64,000 nt of DNA from an uncultured Prevotellaceae bacterium (GCA_902775475.1 CACYME010000004.1:30096-94095), one strand, 5' to 3'; positions 9,268-17,856 are shown, counted from the first letter of the stretch. A program made the numbers and translations. The notes: a model not told the origin generated them from the letters alone.

Positions 9268-10302
9268 TTATAATATGCTTTTGATTTCTTCGTCAGTAGC
9301 CAGGTTGAAATCGCCTGGGATGGTGTTCTTCAGCGTCGAGGCTGCCAGCGAGTAGTTCAGCTGCAGCTGAGCGTCGTCGGGGAAGGCCTGGATGCTGTGC
9401 AGCAGTCCGGCCATGAAGGCATCGCCAACGCCCGAGGGGTCTACCACGCCATTGATGTCGTTGATGGGAGCCTTCAGCAGCTCATAGCCGTTGGCGGTCT
9501 GGTGATAGAGTAGGGCGGTGAGCAGATGACGGCTCGATGCCACCATGTTGCGCATGCCCATGAGCCATTTCTTGCAACGGGGGAAGGCAGCGTGCAGCTC
9601 TTCGAACCATTTGCGGTATTCATCCATCTGCATCTCAAAGTGAGTGTCGGTGGCAGTGAAGGGCGGCTGCTTGCGCTGACAGAGCCATTCGAACTCGATG
9701 GCATCGCCGAACATCAGGTCGCAGCGGCTGAGCATTCGTCCCAGCGTGGCGCGTGGGTTGGCCCCCTCATAGCGCCAGAGGTTCTTGCGATAGTTGATGT
9801 CGAAGGCTACCTGCACGCCCATCTCGTCGGCCACGTCAAGGGCTTCGAAGGTGGCGTCGAGTGAGCTTTGAGAGATAGCTGCCGTGATGCCCGATACATG
9901 GAGCACCCCAGCTCCCTTTAGCACGTCGTGCCAGGGAATCATACCGGGTTGCAGTTCACTGCTGGCGGAATGGGCACGGTCGTAGATGACCTTGGCTGAG
10001 CGCATGCCTGCCGCTGGCTCGAAATAGTAGGTTCCGATGCGGTCGCCACCGAAGAGTACGTGACGGCAGTCGACGCCCATCTCCTGCAGGCGCATCACGC
10101 CGGCACGGCCCACAGGGGTGGCTGGCAGGCGCGTCACGTAGGAAACCTGATTGCCTAAGGTCGCCAGCGACACGGCCACGTTAGCCTCGCTGCCACCGTA
10201 TTTGCTGGTGAACCAGTCGCCCTGCGTCAGCCGCAGATGGTCGTCTTTCGAGAAACGGAGCAGCAGTTCGCCAAAGGTGACGATTCTGAATTGATTATCC
10301 AT
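9268..10302 (-). CDS. PfkB-family sugar kinase, 2-keto-3-deoxygluconate kinase-like
   Basis: A 344-residue ribokinase/PfkB-family carbohydrate kinase. The N-terminal substrate-binding region has VTFGELLLRFS and the GGSEANVAVSLATLG signature (about 36-50). The C-terminal catalytic signature is VDPSGVGDAFMAGLL (about 286-300); the usual GAGD is GVGD, with the catalytic Asp kept. Architecture and the LLRFS start match KdgK (2-dehydro-3-deoxygluconokinase), the Entner-Doudoroff/uronate branch enzyme. The neighbours (MFS transporter, RpiB) fit sugar-acid or pentose use, but the substrate is inferred from family resemblance only. Confidence 0.75.
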   Translation of the reverse strand: MDNQFRIVTFGELLLRFSKDDHLRLTQGDWFTSKYGGSEANVAVSLATLGNQVSYVTRLPATPVGRAGVMRLQEMGVDCRHVLFGGDRIGTYYFEPAAGMRSAKVIYDRAHSASSELQPGMIPWHDVLKGAGVLHVSGITAAISQSSLDATFEALDVADEMGVQVAFDINYRKNLWRYEGANPRATLGRMLSRCDLMFGDAIEFEWLCQRKQPPFTATDTHFEMQMDEYRKWFEELHAAFPRCKKWLMGMRNMVASSRHLLTALLYHQTANGYELLKAPINDINGVVDPSGVGDAFMAGLLHSIQAFPDDAQLQLNYSLAASTLKNTIPGDFNLATDEEIKSIL

Positions 10303-10308
10303 GCTTGT

Positions 10309-11358
10309 TTAATTATTGTGTAGAAGAAGCAACTTCTCACGTTGCTTGCGGGCTTCCTTCTCGCCTACCTGGATCATGCGGGCCATGCTCTCATTGCCGA
10401 AGCTCGAGGCATCGTAGTCGGGTAGGGGGGGATTGATGTAAATGTCGCAGTGCTTGCGATTCTCATAATACTTGCTGATGTCGGGCCGTGAGAAAACCCA
10501 GTTGACAATGTCACCGAAACCAATGGCTTCTGCCAGGCCGATAATCATTTCGTTTTTTTTCAGCGCGTTGCGTGGCAGCGTCTGTTGCAGGTCGACGGCA
10601 ATGACGATGTCGGCCCCCATCTTACGAGCCACATCGACAGGCAGATTGTTCATCATGCCTCCGTCGACCAGTTGCTCGCCGTCAACCTCCACAGGTTTGA
10701 ACAGGCCGGGAATGGCCATCGAGGCTCGGACGGCACGCGGTACGGTGCCCTTGCTGAGCACCACCTCCTCGGCATCCATCATCGAGGCAGCCACGCAGCG
10801 GAACGGCGTCTTCAGACATTCAAACTCCACGCAGCCTTTCAGCGCCAGCATCGAGTCGAGAACCTGCTCCACGCGTCCACCCTTCAGCATGCCAAACGAG
10901 GTGCTGCCTTTGTCGATAATGGGGAATCCGAAGATGTAGGTCACGCCCCCCACCTGCTTGTAGGGCTCGTTGCCCAGGTCTTCGCGGCGGTCGGTGAGCA
11001 GTGTGAGCCACTCCTGCTGGCAGAACAGCCGTTCCAGTTCGGAGGCAGAGTAGCCTGCGGCATAGAGCCCACCAACGATGGCCCCAATGCTGGTGCCAAC
11101 AATGTAGTCGGGCTTGATGCCGGCTTCTTCGAGCACTTTCAGCACGCCCACTTCGGCACCGCCCTTGGCACCTCCGCCGCCCAGCACAAGCCCAATCTTT
11201 TGCGCCCCTGCTGGGCTAAATGATAAATGATAAATAATAAATAATAGGACAAGCCTTAAGAATGAGAAATGAGAAATGAGAAATGAAAAAGGGATAGACT
11301 TGCTGCGAACACCTTCGCAGCATCCGGGTCTTGGAACTATCCATTTTTCATTTCTCAT
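10309..11358 (-). CDS. Patatin-like phospholipase with a repeat-derived N-terminus
   Basis: A 349-residue RssA-type patatin. The catalytic part begins at about residue 53 with AQKIGLVLGGGGAKGG (oxyanion loop). GTSIGAIVGG carries the Ser nucleophile (about 93), and VDGGMMNNLP (about 213) carries the catalytic Asp. It should hydrolyse acyl esters of lipids at the envelope. The first ~52 residues are odd: they are encoded almost wholly by repeat element R3-A (start codon, hairpin, 7-bp arrays), and the final part, LVLLFIIYHLSFSPAGA, serves as a signal peptide. No other ATG lies upstream of the catalytic domain in this frame. Six bp separate it from the kinase gene. Confidence 0.85.
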   Translation of the reverse strand: MRNEKWIVPRPGCCEGVRSKSIPFSFLISHFSFLRLVLLFIIYHLSFSPAGAQKIGLVLGGGGAKGGAEVGVLKVLEEAGIKPDYIVGTSIGAIVGGLYAAGYSASELERLFCQQEWLTLLTDRREDLGNEPYKQVGGVTYIFGFPIIDKGSTSFGMLKGGRVEQVLDSMLALKGCVEFECLKTPFRCVAASMMDAEEVVLSKGTVPRAVRASMAIPGLFKPVEVDGEQLVDGGMMNNLPVDVARKMGADIVIAVDLQQTLPRNALKKNEMIIGLAEAIGFGDIVNWVFSRPDISKYYENRKHCDIYINPPLPDYDASSFGNESMARMIQVGEKEARKQREKLLLLHNN

Positions 11359-11376
11359 TTTTTCATTTCCTATTTG
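11214..11376. repeat. R3-A: 7-bp tandem repeats flanking a hairpin, inside the patatin 5' coding region
   Basis: On the plus strand: 7-bp units AATGATA/AATAATA (about 11219-11248), then AATGAGA units (about 11261-11285), a central hairpin GCTGCGAA/TTCGCAGC at about 11302-11321, then the inverted units CATTTTTCATTTCTCATT ending near 11370. The two outer arms are inverted repeats of each other. Related elements are at 14303, 22372, 43370 and 63526. Confidence 0.75.
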
Positions 11377-11396
11377 TCATTCAGGGCATGGTCGGC

Positions 11397-12176
11397 TTAC
11401 TTCACCAGAACCTTCTGGCCCTTGACGATGTAGACTGCGGGGCGCAGGTTGTTGACTTCAGAAGCTGAAATCTGCGATGCCACCTTGGCGCCAGCCAGAT
11501 TGTAGACATCGACCAGTTCGTTCTGTCCGGCGATGGCGCTGATGCTGGTAGCCTCGCCGTAGCCCAGGTGCTGGGCTGTGAGCAGTTTGCTGGTGCCCGA
11601 CGACAGACGGATGTAGCAACGGGTGGCATAGAAGCCCGTGGTGTTCTCATTGCCCACCGACACGAACTTCACTTCGCCATTGTCGCGTGCCAGCACGCCA
11701 TAGAGGCCGTCAGCCTCCACCTGCTTCTTGGCTGCTTCCATAGTGACCACCTCGCCACTCTTCGTTGTAAAGGTCAAGGTAGCCTGGCCATCGGTAATCT
11801 CGGCCTCTTTTGCAATCTTCTTCGTGCCCATCTCGCCCGTGTAGTAGAGCATGTAGGGCGTGTTGGCCTTCAGGCCATCGGCCTTGCAGTTGATGAAGTT
11901 CAGCGTCACGCCGTTGGCGTTGTCCTCCACGCTGGCCAGCTGCTCCAACAGGCAGTCGCTGCCGAAGGTCTCGTTCAGCTCCTGCTCGGTCATCGAGAAG
12001 GGCAGGGCGATGGTGTTCCAACCGGTGAACACGCTACGGCTCACGTTGACGTTGCACACTTTTCCGTCGTACTTCTGCAGGTTCGTACCGCCGTAAGTAC
12101 TCAGATAGAGACGCTCCTGGGCCTGTGCTCCAAGCGTCAGCGCCGTCATGGCTGCAATGATGAATAGTTTCTTCAT
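11397..12176 (-). CDS. Secreted protein with a type IX-like C-terminal sorting domain
   Basis: A 259-residue protein with a clear signal peptide (MKKLFIIAAMTALTLGAQAQ). The middle is not recognised. The C-terminal ~40 residues (VDVYNLAGAKVASQ...LRPAVYIVKGQKVLVK) have the beta-rich pattern of Por/T9SS type A sorting domains, though in many Prevotella proteins this tail is degenerate and may not direct secretion. It lies between the MFS transporter (33 bp upstream) and the patatin gene (38 bp downstream) and is probably part of that operon. Function unknown. Confidence 0.65.
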   Translation of the reverse strand: MKKLFIIAAMTALTLGAQAQERLYLSTYGGTNLQKYDGKVCNVNVSRSVFTGWNTIALPFSMTEQELNETFGSDCLLEQLASVEDNANGVTLNFINCKADGLKANTPYMLYYTGEMGTKKIAKEAEITDGQATLTFTTKSGEVVTMEAAKKQVEADGLYGVLARDNGEVKFVSVGNENTTGFYATRCYIRLSSGTSKLLTAQHLGYGEATSISAIAGQNELVDVYNLAGAKVASQISASEVNNLRPAVYIVKGQKVLVK

Positions 12177-12209
12177 AGTTGTAATTGTGTTTTTTGGGGG
12201 TTAATAATA

Positions 12210-13832
12210 TTATTCCTTGATATTTGGTTCTTCCAGTCCGATGCCCTTCTTGCGGTCCACGACCTTGAGCAGCAGGCCCAGCAGCAGGGCAGCCACGCCA
12301 AGGCAGGCCAGCATCACCAGCGGAGCGGTGTAGTTCTTCTGCGTGGGGTCGGTGATGCCAGGGTTCGTGGCGTCGAGCATCTTGCCGATGAGCAGAGGGA
12401 ACAGCCACAAGCCAATGTTCTGAATCCAGAAAATCAGCGCATAGGCCGAGCCGATGATCTTGGGCTCCACCAGCTTGGGCACTGAAGGCCACAGCGAGGC
12501 TGGCACCAGCGAGAACGATGCTCCCAGCACCAGAATGGTGAGGTAGGCCACGACGACGCCGCCGACGGCACTGCCCTTGAACAGAGGCAGGATGAAGGCG
12601 AACGTCAGGTGACAGCCAATGAGCAGCAGCGACCCCAAGACCAGCATGGAGGCTGCCTTTCCCTTATGGTCGACATAGCTGCCCAGAATGGGAGTGATGA
12701 GCACGGCCAGCAGGGGGAACACGGCAAAGATGGTCTCTGCCGACTGGCGCATATAGCCCATATAGCAATAGGTGACCAATGCTACGAACGACAGGGCCAG
12801 CAGCCCGTATCTCATGTTGGCCTTCTTCTGGAAGTTGCTGGCAAAGCCTGCTGCCGCCACTACCAGCATGATGACATACTGCACGATGGGCACGGTTTCG
12901 CTTGCCCAGAACGAATCGGCCGAAGGCTCCGTGAGCGTGAGGTTGCACTGCAGCATGTTCACGGCATACTTCTGGAAGGGGAAGATGGCGCTATAATAGA
13001 GCACGCAGAGCAGGGCCACAATCCAGAAACCGCTGTCAGTGAGAATCTTGCCCAGATCGCTGATCTTGAACGGGTCGTCCTTCTCCTCGGCTTCGCCCGT
13101 CTGGCTGTCCAGCTTCTTGTCCATGAAGAAATAGACGATAAACATCATCAGGGCAATGCAGAGCAATACGACGCCGAAGGCTACCGAGCGGCTGACACTA
13201 ATCTCGCCACCCAGCTTGCAGAAGAACGGCGAGAAAATCATGCAGGTAGCCACGCCCAGACGGGCAAGGGCCATTTCCGAACCCATGGCCAGGGCCATCT
13301 CGCGGCCCTTGAACCACTTCACGATGCCGCGGCTCACGGTGATGCCGGCCATCTCGCAGCCACAGCCGAAAATCATAAATCCGCATGCCGCCAGTTTGGC
13401 CGAGGCGGGCATGCCCTCATAGAACGGACTGACGCCCAGCTCGTCGAAGCCGGGAATATAGTTCAGGTTGTTGGTGAACCATGTCTCCAGGCCGCTGCCG
13501 ATGAAAGAGTCGGTCATGGCATACCACTTAATCACGGCACCCGCGAGCATCACCGCCCCGGAGAGTACTGCCGTGAAGCGCACGCCCATCTTGTCGAGGA
13601 TGATGCCTGCAAAGATGAGGAAGAACACGAAGACGTTGAGGAACACCTCCGAGCCTTGCATCGTGCCAAAGGCAGAGCCGTCCCATCCACGGGTGTCCTG
13701 TACCTCCTTGAAGATGGGCGAAAGGATGTCCATGAAGATGTAGCTGCAGAACATGGCCAGGGCCAGCAGCAGCAGAGCCGTCCAGCGCATGGCGGCGCTG
13801 TCGCGTAGAGTCTTTTGAATCGTTTGAGTCAT
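12210..13832 (-). CDS. Major facilitator superfamily transporter
   Basis: A 540-residue polytopic inner-membrane protein with about 12 hydrophobic segments. The ILDKMGVRFTAVL loop after TM2 is the MFS motif A region, and a charged central loop (about 240-255: DSQTGEAEEKDDP) separates the two halves. It is somewhat longer than typical 400-450-residue members because of a TM3-TM4 extracytoplasmic loop (about 105-145). The pattern resembles MFSD1/organic-anion-type members. Its place between rpiB and a KdgK-like kinase suggests sugar or sugar-acid transport, but this is inference. Confidence 0.8.
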   Translation of the reverse strand: MTQTIQKTLRDSAAMRWTALLLLALAMFCSYIFMDILSPIFKEVQDTRGWDGSAFGTMQGSEVFLNVFVFFLIFAGIILDKMGVRFTAVLSGAVMLAGAVIKWYAMTDSFIGSGLETWFTNNLNYIPGFDELGVSPFYEGMPASAKLAACGFMIFGCGCEMAGITVSRGIVKWFKGREMALAMGSEMALARLGVATCMIFSPFFCKLGGEISVSRSVAFGVVLLCIALMMFIVYFFMDKKLDSQTGEAEEKDDPFKISDLGKILTDSGFWIVALLCVLYYSAIFPFQKYAVNMLQCNLTLTEPSADSFWASETVPIVQYVIMLVVAAAGFASNFQKKANMRYGLLALSFVALVTYCYMGYMRQSAETIFAVFPLLAVLITPILGSYVDHKGKAASMLVLGSLLLIGCHLTFAFILPLFKGSAVGGVVVAYLTILVLGASFSLVPASLWPSVPKLVEPKIIGSAYALIFWIQNIGLWLFPLLIGKMLDATNPGITDPTQKNYTAPLVMLACLGVAALLLGLLLKVVDRKKGIGLEEPNIKE

Positions 13833-13847
13833 GATCGTTTTTCAGGA

Positions 13848-14288
13848 TTAATGTTCGGGAATCTTGTCGATGCGCTTCTGGTGGCGGCCGCCCTCGAAGT
13901 CAGTGGCGAAGAATTCGTCCATGATTTTGCGGGCCATGTCCTCGTCGATGAAGCGGCCCGGCATCACCAGCACGTTGGCGTTGTTATGCTGGCGGATGAG
14001 GTGGGCAATCTCTGGAATCCAGCACAGCCCGGCACGAATCGACTGGTGCTTGTTCAGCGTCATGTTGATGCCCTCGCCGCTGCCGCAGATGGCGATGCCT
14101 GGGAATACCTCGCCCTGCTCGATGCCGCGGGCCAGCGCATGGCCGAAGTCGCTGTAGTCGCAGCTCTCCTCGGTGTAGGTGCCGTAGTCCTTATACTCGT
14201 ACCCCTTTTCCTCCAGGTACTTCTTCACAAACTGTTTCAGTGCAAAGCCTGCATGGTCGCTGGCCAGACCGATTATTTTTGTTTCCAT
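13848..14288 (-). CDS. rpiB: Ribose 5-phosphate isomerase B
   Basis: A 146-residue RpiB/LacA-family isomerase interconverting ribose 5-phosphate and ribulose 5-phosphate in the pentose phosphate pathway. Recognisable features are GLASDHAGFALK (about 7-18), the catalytic Cys region YTEESCDYSDFG (about 38-49), ICGSGEGINM (about 72-81) and the N-A-N-V-L-V-M-PGRFID segment (about 108-120). It starts the run ending at DUF4301, with the MFS gene 15 bp downstream. Its 5' leader of about 130 nt contains repeat R3-D. Confidence 0.93.
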   Translation of the reverse strand: METKIIGLASDHAGFALKQFVKKYLEEKGYEYKDYGTYTEESCDYSDFGHALARGIEQGEVFPGIAICGSGEGINMTLNKHQSIRAGLCWIPEIAHLIRQHNNANVLVMPGRFIDEDMARKIMDEFFATDFEGGRHQKRIDKIPEH

Positions 14289-14302
14289 ATTATCTTTTTT
14301 TT

Positions 14303-14417
14303 GTTTAGAGATTAGTGTTTAGTGATTAGTGACTTTAGTTCTGTGCCGAGAGAGACTCGATTGTAAAGTCTCTCAACACTCAACACTCAACACTCAACTC
14401 TCAACATTCAACTCTTC
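14303..14417. repeat. R3-D: 7-bp tandem repeats around a stem, in the rpiB leader
   Basis: GATTAGT/GTTTAGT-type units at about 14310-14335, a central stem GAGAGACT / AGTCTCTC around 14350-14372, then TCAACAC units repeated several times at 14373-14412. The element lies between the rpiB -7 box and its ATG and should be transcribed as untranslated leader. Same organisation as R3-A, but the unit sequence differs. Confidence 0.6.
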
Positions 14418-14426
14418 TTTAGTGCT

Positions 14427-14435
14427 GCAAAGTTA
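14427..14435 (-). promoter_or_regulatory. Promoter for rpiB and the downstream operon
   Basis: TAACTTTGC on the minus strand, with TTG about 19 nt upstream of the TA (a -33 box). It gives a leader of roughly 130 nt. Confidence 0.6.
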
Positions 14436-14613
14436 CATAAAAGTTTCTTAACCGCAAAACTTTCTCCGCTTTTTTCTTTGCTGGTCATGGAAAAAGCCGC
14501 TATCTGGAAGCTTTTCGCTGGGGTTAGGAGGAATGATGACTTAACTATGGCACGTCAAAAAGGTTACCTAATTCGCTAAGCAACTACACCACCATGGTTG
14601 ATTCTAAATTTTA

Positions 14614-14992
14614 GTTAATTTTGTTCCCAAAATGAACACTCGCCCCCCCTCTAAATTTTGAAAATTTCGCGCGAGAAACTTTTTGGCTGAAAAAACGCGA
14701 TTTTTGAGAGAGTTTGCTAAGTGGCTGGAATATAGTGATTTGTCCCTTTTTTTTGCTAAAACTTGGCACCTTTTCGTTTTCAAAAGTCAACGCCAAATTT
14801 TCAAAAGGCGTTGACTTTTGAAAATTTGGCGTGCTTACAGAAGCGAGAGTTGAGGCAAAAAAACGCAAAAAAATCGCCTAAAATTTACACAGAATGGGGG
14901 GTAATGTGCAAAATTTAACCTTTTTTAATTACCGAAGGAGTGGCAAATTCACTTCCGAAGGGCTGAAAAAGGGTGATTTTCGAGCCAGAATG
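14614..14992 (+). repeat. Intergenic repeat R1, copy a
   Basis: Aligns with R1 copies b (18036-18461) and c (42880-43311). The core at 14781-14838 is a perfect 14-bp stem, CAAAAGTCAACGCC / GGCGTTGACTTTTG with a 12-nt loop, followed by AAAATTTGGCGTGCTTAC. Resemblance to copy b continues to a CCAGAATG motif at 14985-14992, which is inside the 3' end of the kinase/LRR pseudogene. The rest of the gap (14436-14613) shows nothing I recognise. Confidence 0.75.
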
Positions 14993-15801
14993 ACAACCAT
15001 AGAACAGATATTCTCCTAAAACTTTGATATTGGCTGGGAGCGTGATGCGTTGCAGCGAGCTGCAGGCGTAGAACGCTCCGCGGTCTATGCGTTGCAGGGT
15101 GGAGGGCAGCTTCACCTCTTCAAGGCTGTCGCAGCTGGTGAAGGCGTCCTAGTGTATCGTGGTGACGCCCTCGGGCAAGGCGATGCGGCCCAGGGCATAG
15201 ATGTCGGTGCGGGCATCCACGTCGTAGGCGGCGTCGAGCTGTTCGGGCGCGGCGAAGCCTTCGGTCTGTCCCGTCAGGTAGGGCCGGGCGTCGGTGTAGC
15301 TGCAGCCCAGGTCGATGATGCGCACGTCGTGGTTCACGTGGGTGAGCATGATGTTCGACGGCTTCAGGTCGAGGTGCAGGGCCTGTGGCTGTGCATCTCG
15401 TGGAGCGCCAGGCAGAGCTAATGCACGAACTTTCGCAGATGGTCGGGCTGGCGGAAGTAGTCGGGCTGCTCGCGGAGCAGGTCGGTGAGCGTGGTGCCGT
15501 TCACATAGTCCATCATCACGCTGCACTCGTCGGCAGTGTCGGTCAGCTGGTGATAGCCTACGATGTAGTCGGTCCGCAGCGTCGAGCCCAGCTCATACTC
15601 CTTGCGCAGCACCTCGCGGTAGAAGTTCTGCTGCAAGTGTTCGGGCCGCAGCGACTTCAGGAAATAGTAGCAGCCGTCACGACATACCTTGTAGAAGATA
15701 TGGTGGCGGCTGCCAGTGTCTAACGCCAACTGCTCGACATGCTCGTTGGCATGTGCAGCAGTTGGCTGAATGAAATCGGATTCTTCTTCGTTGAAAAGCA
15801 T
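14915..15801 (-). pseudogene. Decayed Ser/Thr protein kinase / BspA-type leucine-rich-repeat gene
   Basis: The start ATG overlaps the transketolase TAA (TAATG). The first ~127 codons give a Hanks-type kinase N-lobe (Lys in YYFLKSL, then KEYELG). A TAG at 15418-15420 replaces a probable Gln codon (VH*LCLALHEMHS). A frameshift then shifts reading to HLDLKPSNIMLT (catalytic loop) and IIDLGCS (DFG equivalent). After DIYALG the frame runs into LRR-like ALPEGVTTI, a second TAG at 15149-15151, then LRR units (EEVKLPSTLQRIDRGAFYACSSLQ). The C-lobe end is missing and the last ~25 codons lie in repeat R1a. It is clearly non-functional as a full protein. Confidence 0.85.
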
Positions 15802-17813
15802 TATGCCAGGAGCTTCTTCACTTGCTCGTAGACATTCTGGCCGTTGTAGCCCAGCTTCTCGTCGAGCACCTTGTAGGGAGCGCTGAAGCCGAAGCTCTGC
15901 AGACCCCACACGCAGCCGTCGGCACCCACGAGGCCTTCGAGGGTGACGGGCAGTCCGGCGGTCATGCCGAACTTCTTCTTGCCTGCAGGCAGCACGCTCT
16001 GCTGGTACTCCACGGGCTGGCTGCGGAACAGGCCCTCGGAAGGAACGCTGACGATGCGCACCTTCACGCCGTCCTCGCGCAGCAGCTTGGCACCAGCCTC
16101 CAGTGTGCTGACCTCAGAACCCGAGGCGAGCAGGATGACGTCGTAGTCCTCGTCGCTGCCGGCCACCACGTAGGCACCCTTCTGGGCCTGGCTGTAGTCG
16201 TTGCCCTCGGGCAGGTTCTCGATGTTCTGGCGGCTGAAGATGAGCGCCGTGGGCGTGAGCGTGTTCTCCATGGCCATGCGCCAGCAGACGGTGGTCTCCT
16301 CGGCGTCGGCGGGGCGCAGGACGAGCATCGAGTTGCGGCCGTGGTGGTTCTTCAGCTTCTCCATCAGGCGAATCTGTGCCTCCTGCTCCACGGGCTCGTG
16401 GGTAGGACCATCCTCGCCAACGCGGAAGGCGTCGTGGGTCCAGATGAACTTCACGGGCAGCTCCATCAGGGCAGCCATGCGCACGGCGGGCTTCATGTAG
16501 TCGGAGAACACGAAGAACGTGCCGCAGGCGGGGATGACGCCGCCATGCAGGGCCATGCCGATGCAGCAGCAGGCCATCGTCAGCTCGGCCACGCCAGCCT
16601 GGAAGAAGGCGCCGGTGAAGTCACCCTTCACCAGGTCGTGGGTCTTCTTCAGGAAGCCGTCGGTCTTGTCGCTGTTCGACAGGTCGGCCGAAGCGCAAAT
16701 CATGTTGGGCACCTGCTCGGCGAGAACGCTGAGCACAGTGGCGCTGGCTCCACGGGTGGCGGCGCCAGCCTTCTGCTGCACCTTCGTCCAGTCGATTTCG
16801 GGAGCCTTGCCGCTGAACCAGTCTTCGAGCTGCTTGGCCTGCACGGGGTGACCCTTGGCCCACTCTGCCTTCTCGGCATAGCGCTCGGCCACAATCTTCT
16901 TCAGCTCCTCACGACGCTTGGCGTAGAGCTCCTGCACTTCGGGGAAGATCTGGAACGGATTTTCGGGGTCGGCACCCAGATTCTTCATCGTCTGCACGAA
17001 GTTGTCGCCTCCGAGGGGTGCACCGTGGGTGGCGCAGTTGCTCTCGTAGCTCGAGCCGTCGGCCTTGCGGGCACCCTTGCCCATCACGCAGTGGCCGATG
17101 ATGAGTGACGGGCGCTCTTTCTCGGCCTGAGCCTTCTTGATGGCCTCGCGTATCTGGTCAACGTCGTTGCCGTCAATCTTCTGCACATACCAGCCCCATG
17201 CCTCATACTTCTTGGCGGTGTCCTCGCTGGTGACCACCTCGGTGCGGGTAGAGAGCTGAATGTCGTTGGCGTCGTAGAACATGATGAGGTTGTCGAGGCC
17301 CAGGTTGCCGGCGATGCGGCCTGCGCCCTGCGAAATCTCCTCCTGCACGCCACCGTCGCTGATGTAGGCGTAGATGGTCTGGTTCATCACGTTGCCCAGG
17401 CGTGCCTTCAGGAACTTGGCGGCGATGGCAGCGCCCACGGCGAAGGTGTGTCCCTGTCCGAGGGGGCCCGAGGTGTTCTCGATGCCGCGAGCCAGCTCGC
17501 GCTCGGGGTGTCCGGGGGTGACGCTGCCCCACTGGCGCAGGTTCTTCAGGTCTTCCAGCTCGTACTTGCCGATGAGGCAGAGCTGTGAATAGAGCATCGG
17601 AGCCATGTGGCCGGGGTCGAGGAAGAAGCGGTCGCGGCCCTCCCAGTTGGGGTTCTCGGGGTCGTAGACCAGGAACTCGCTGTAGAGCGTGTTAATGAAG
17701 TCAGCGCCACCCATGGCTCCGCCGGGATGGCCACTCTTTGCCTTTTCAACCATTGCTGCAGCCAGGATTCGGATATTGTCGGCTGCGCGATTCATCACTT
17801 TGTTGTCGTTCAT
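15801..17813 (-). CDS. tkt: Transketolase
   Basis: A 670-residue thiamine-diphosphate enzyme transferring two-carbon units in the non-oxidative pentose phosphate pathway. Family landmarks: KSGHPGGAMGGAD near the N-terminus, the ThDP-binding GDG-like region ISDGGVQEEI...NLIMFYDAND (about 155-185), ATHGAPLG (about 262), THDAFRVGEDGPTHEPVEQ (about 455-475) and a C-terminal transketolase domain with RIVSVPSEGLF. An upstream in-frame ATG at 17879 exists, but MNDNKVMNRAADNIR at 17813 is the natural start and sits 34 nt after the -7 box. Confidence 0.95.
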   Translation of the reverse strand: MNDNKVMNRAADNIRILAAAMVEKAKSGHPGGAMGGADFINTLYSEFLVYDPENPNWEGRDRFFLDPGHMAPMLYSQLCLIGKYELEDLKNLRQWGSVTPGHPERELARGIENTSGPLGQGHTFAVGAAIAAKFLKARLGNVMNQTIYAYISDGGVQEEISQGAGRIAGNLGLDNLIMFYDANDIQLSTRTEVVTSEDTAKKYEAWGWYVQKIDGNDVDQIREAIKKAQAEKERPSLIIGHCVMGKGARKADGSSYESNCATHGAPLGGDNFVQTMKNLGADPENPFQIFPEVQELYAKRREELKKIVAERYAEKAEWAKGHPVQAKQLEDWFSGKAPEIDWTKVQQKAGAATRGASATVLSVLAEQVPNMICASADLSNSDKTDGFLKKTHDLVKGDFTGAFFQAGVAELTMACCCIGMALHGGVIPACGTFFVFSDYMKPAVRMAALMELPVKFIWTHDAFRVGEDGPTHEPVEQEAQIRLMEKLKNHHGRNSMLVLRPADAEETTVCWRMAMENTLTPTALIFSRQNIENLPEGNDYSQAQKGAYVVAGSDEDYDVILLASGSEVSTLEAGAKLLREDGVKVRIVSVPSEGLFRSQPVEYQQSVLPAGKKKFGMTAGLPVTLEGLVGADGCVWGLQSFGFSAPYKVLDEKLGYNGQNVYEQVKKLLA

Positions 17814-17847
17814 AATAAAAAGAATTAATAAAAAATGCAATTTGGCT

Positions 17848-17856
17848 GCAAACTTA
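17848..17856 (-). promoter_or_regulatory. Promoter for transketolase
   Basis: TAAGTTTGC on the minus strand with TTG about 20 nt further upstream, consistent with -7 and -33 boxes. Confidence 0.6.

Noticed and set aside
11219-11285. Short tandem repeats at R3 loci as possible CRISPR arrays.
   Set aside because: Units are 7 bp with no spacers and no cas genes are nearby.
14440-14610. Possible tRNA or small RNA in the gap upstream of rpiB.
   Set aside because: No cloverleaf, no conserved TTC loop and no terminator hairpin could be found.
14611-14868. Minus-strand open frames in R1 copies a, b and d share STPNFQKSTPN-like residues and could be a small protein family.
   Set aside because: The shared residues follow from DNA conservation. 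Copy c has the same DNA in a different frame, starts are not conserved and frames break at different places.
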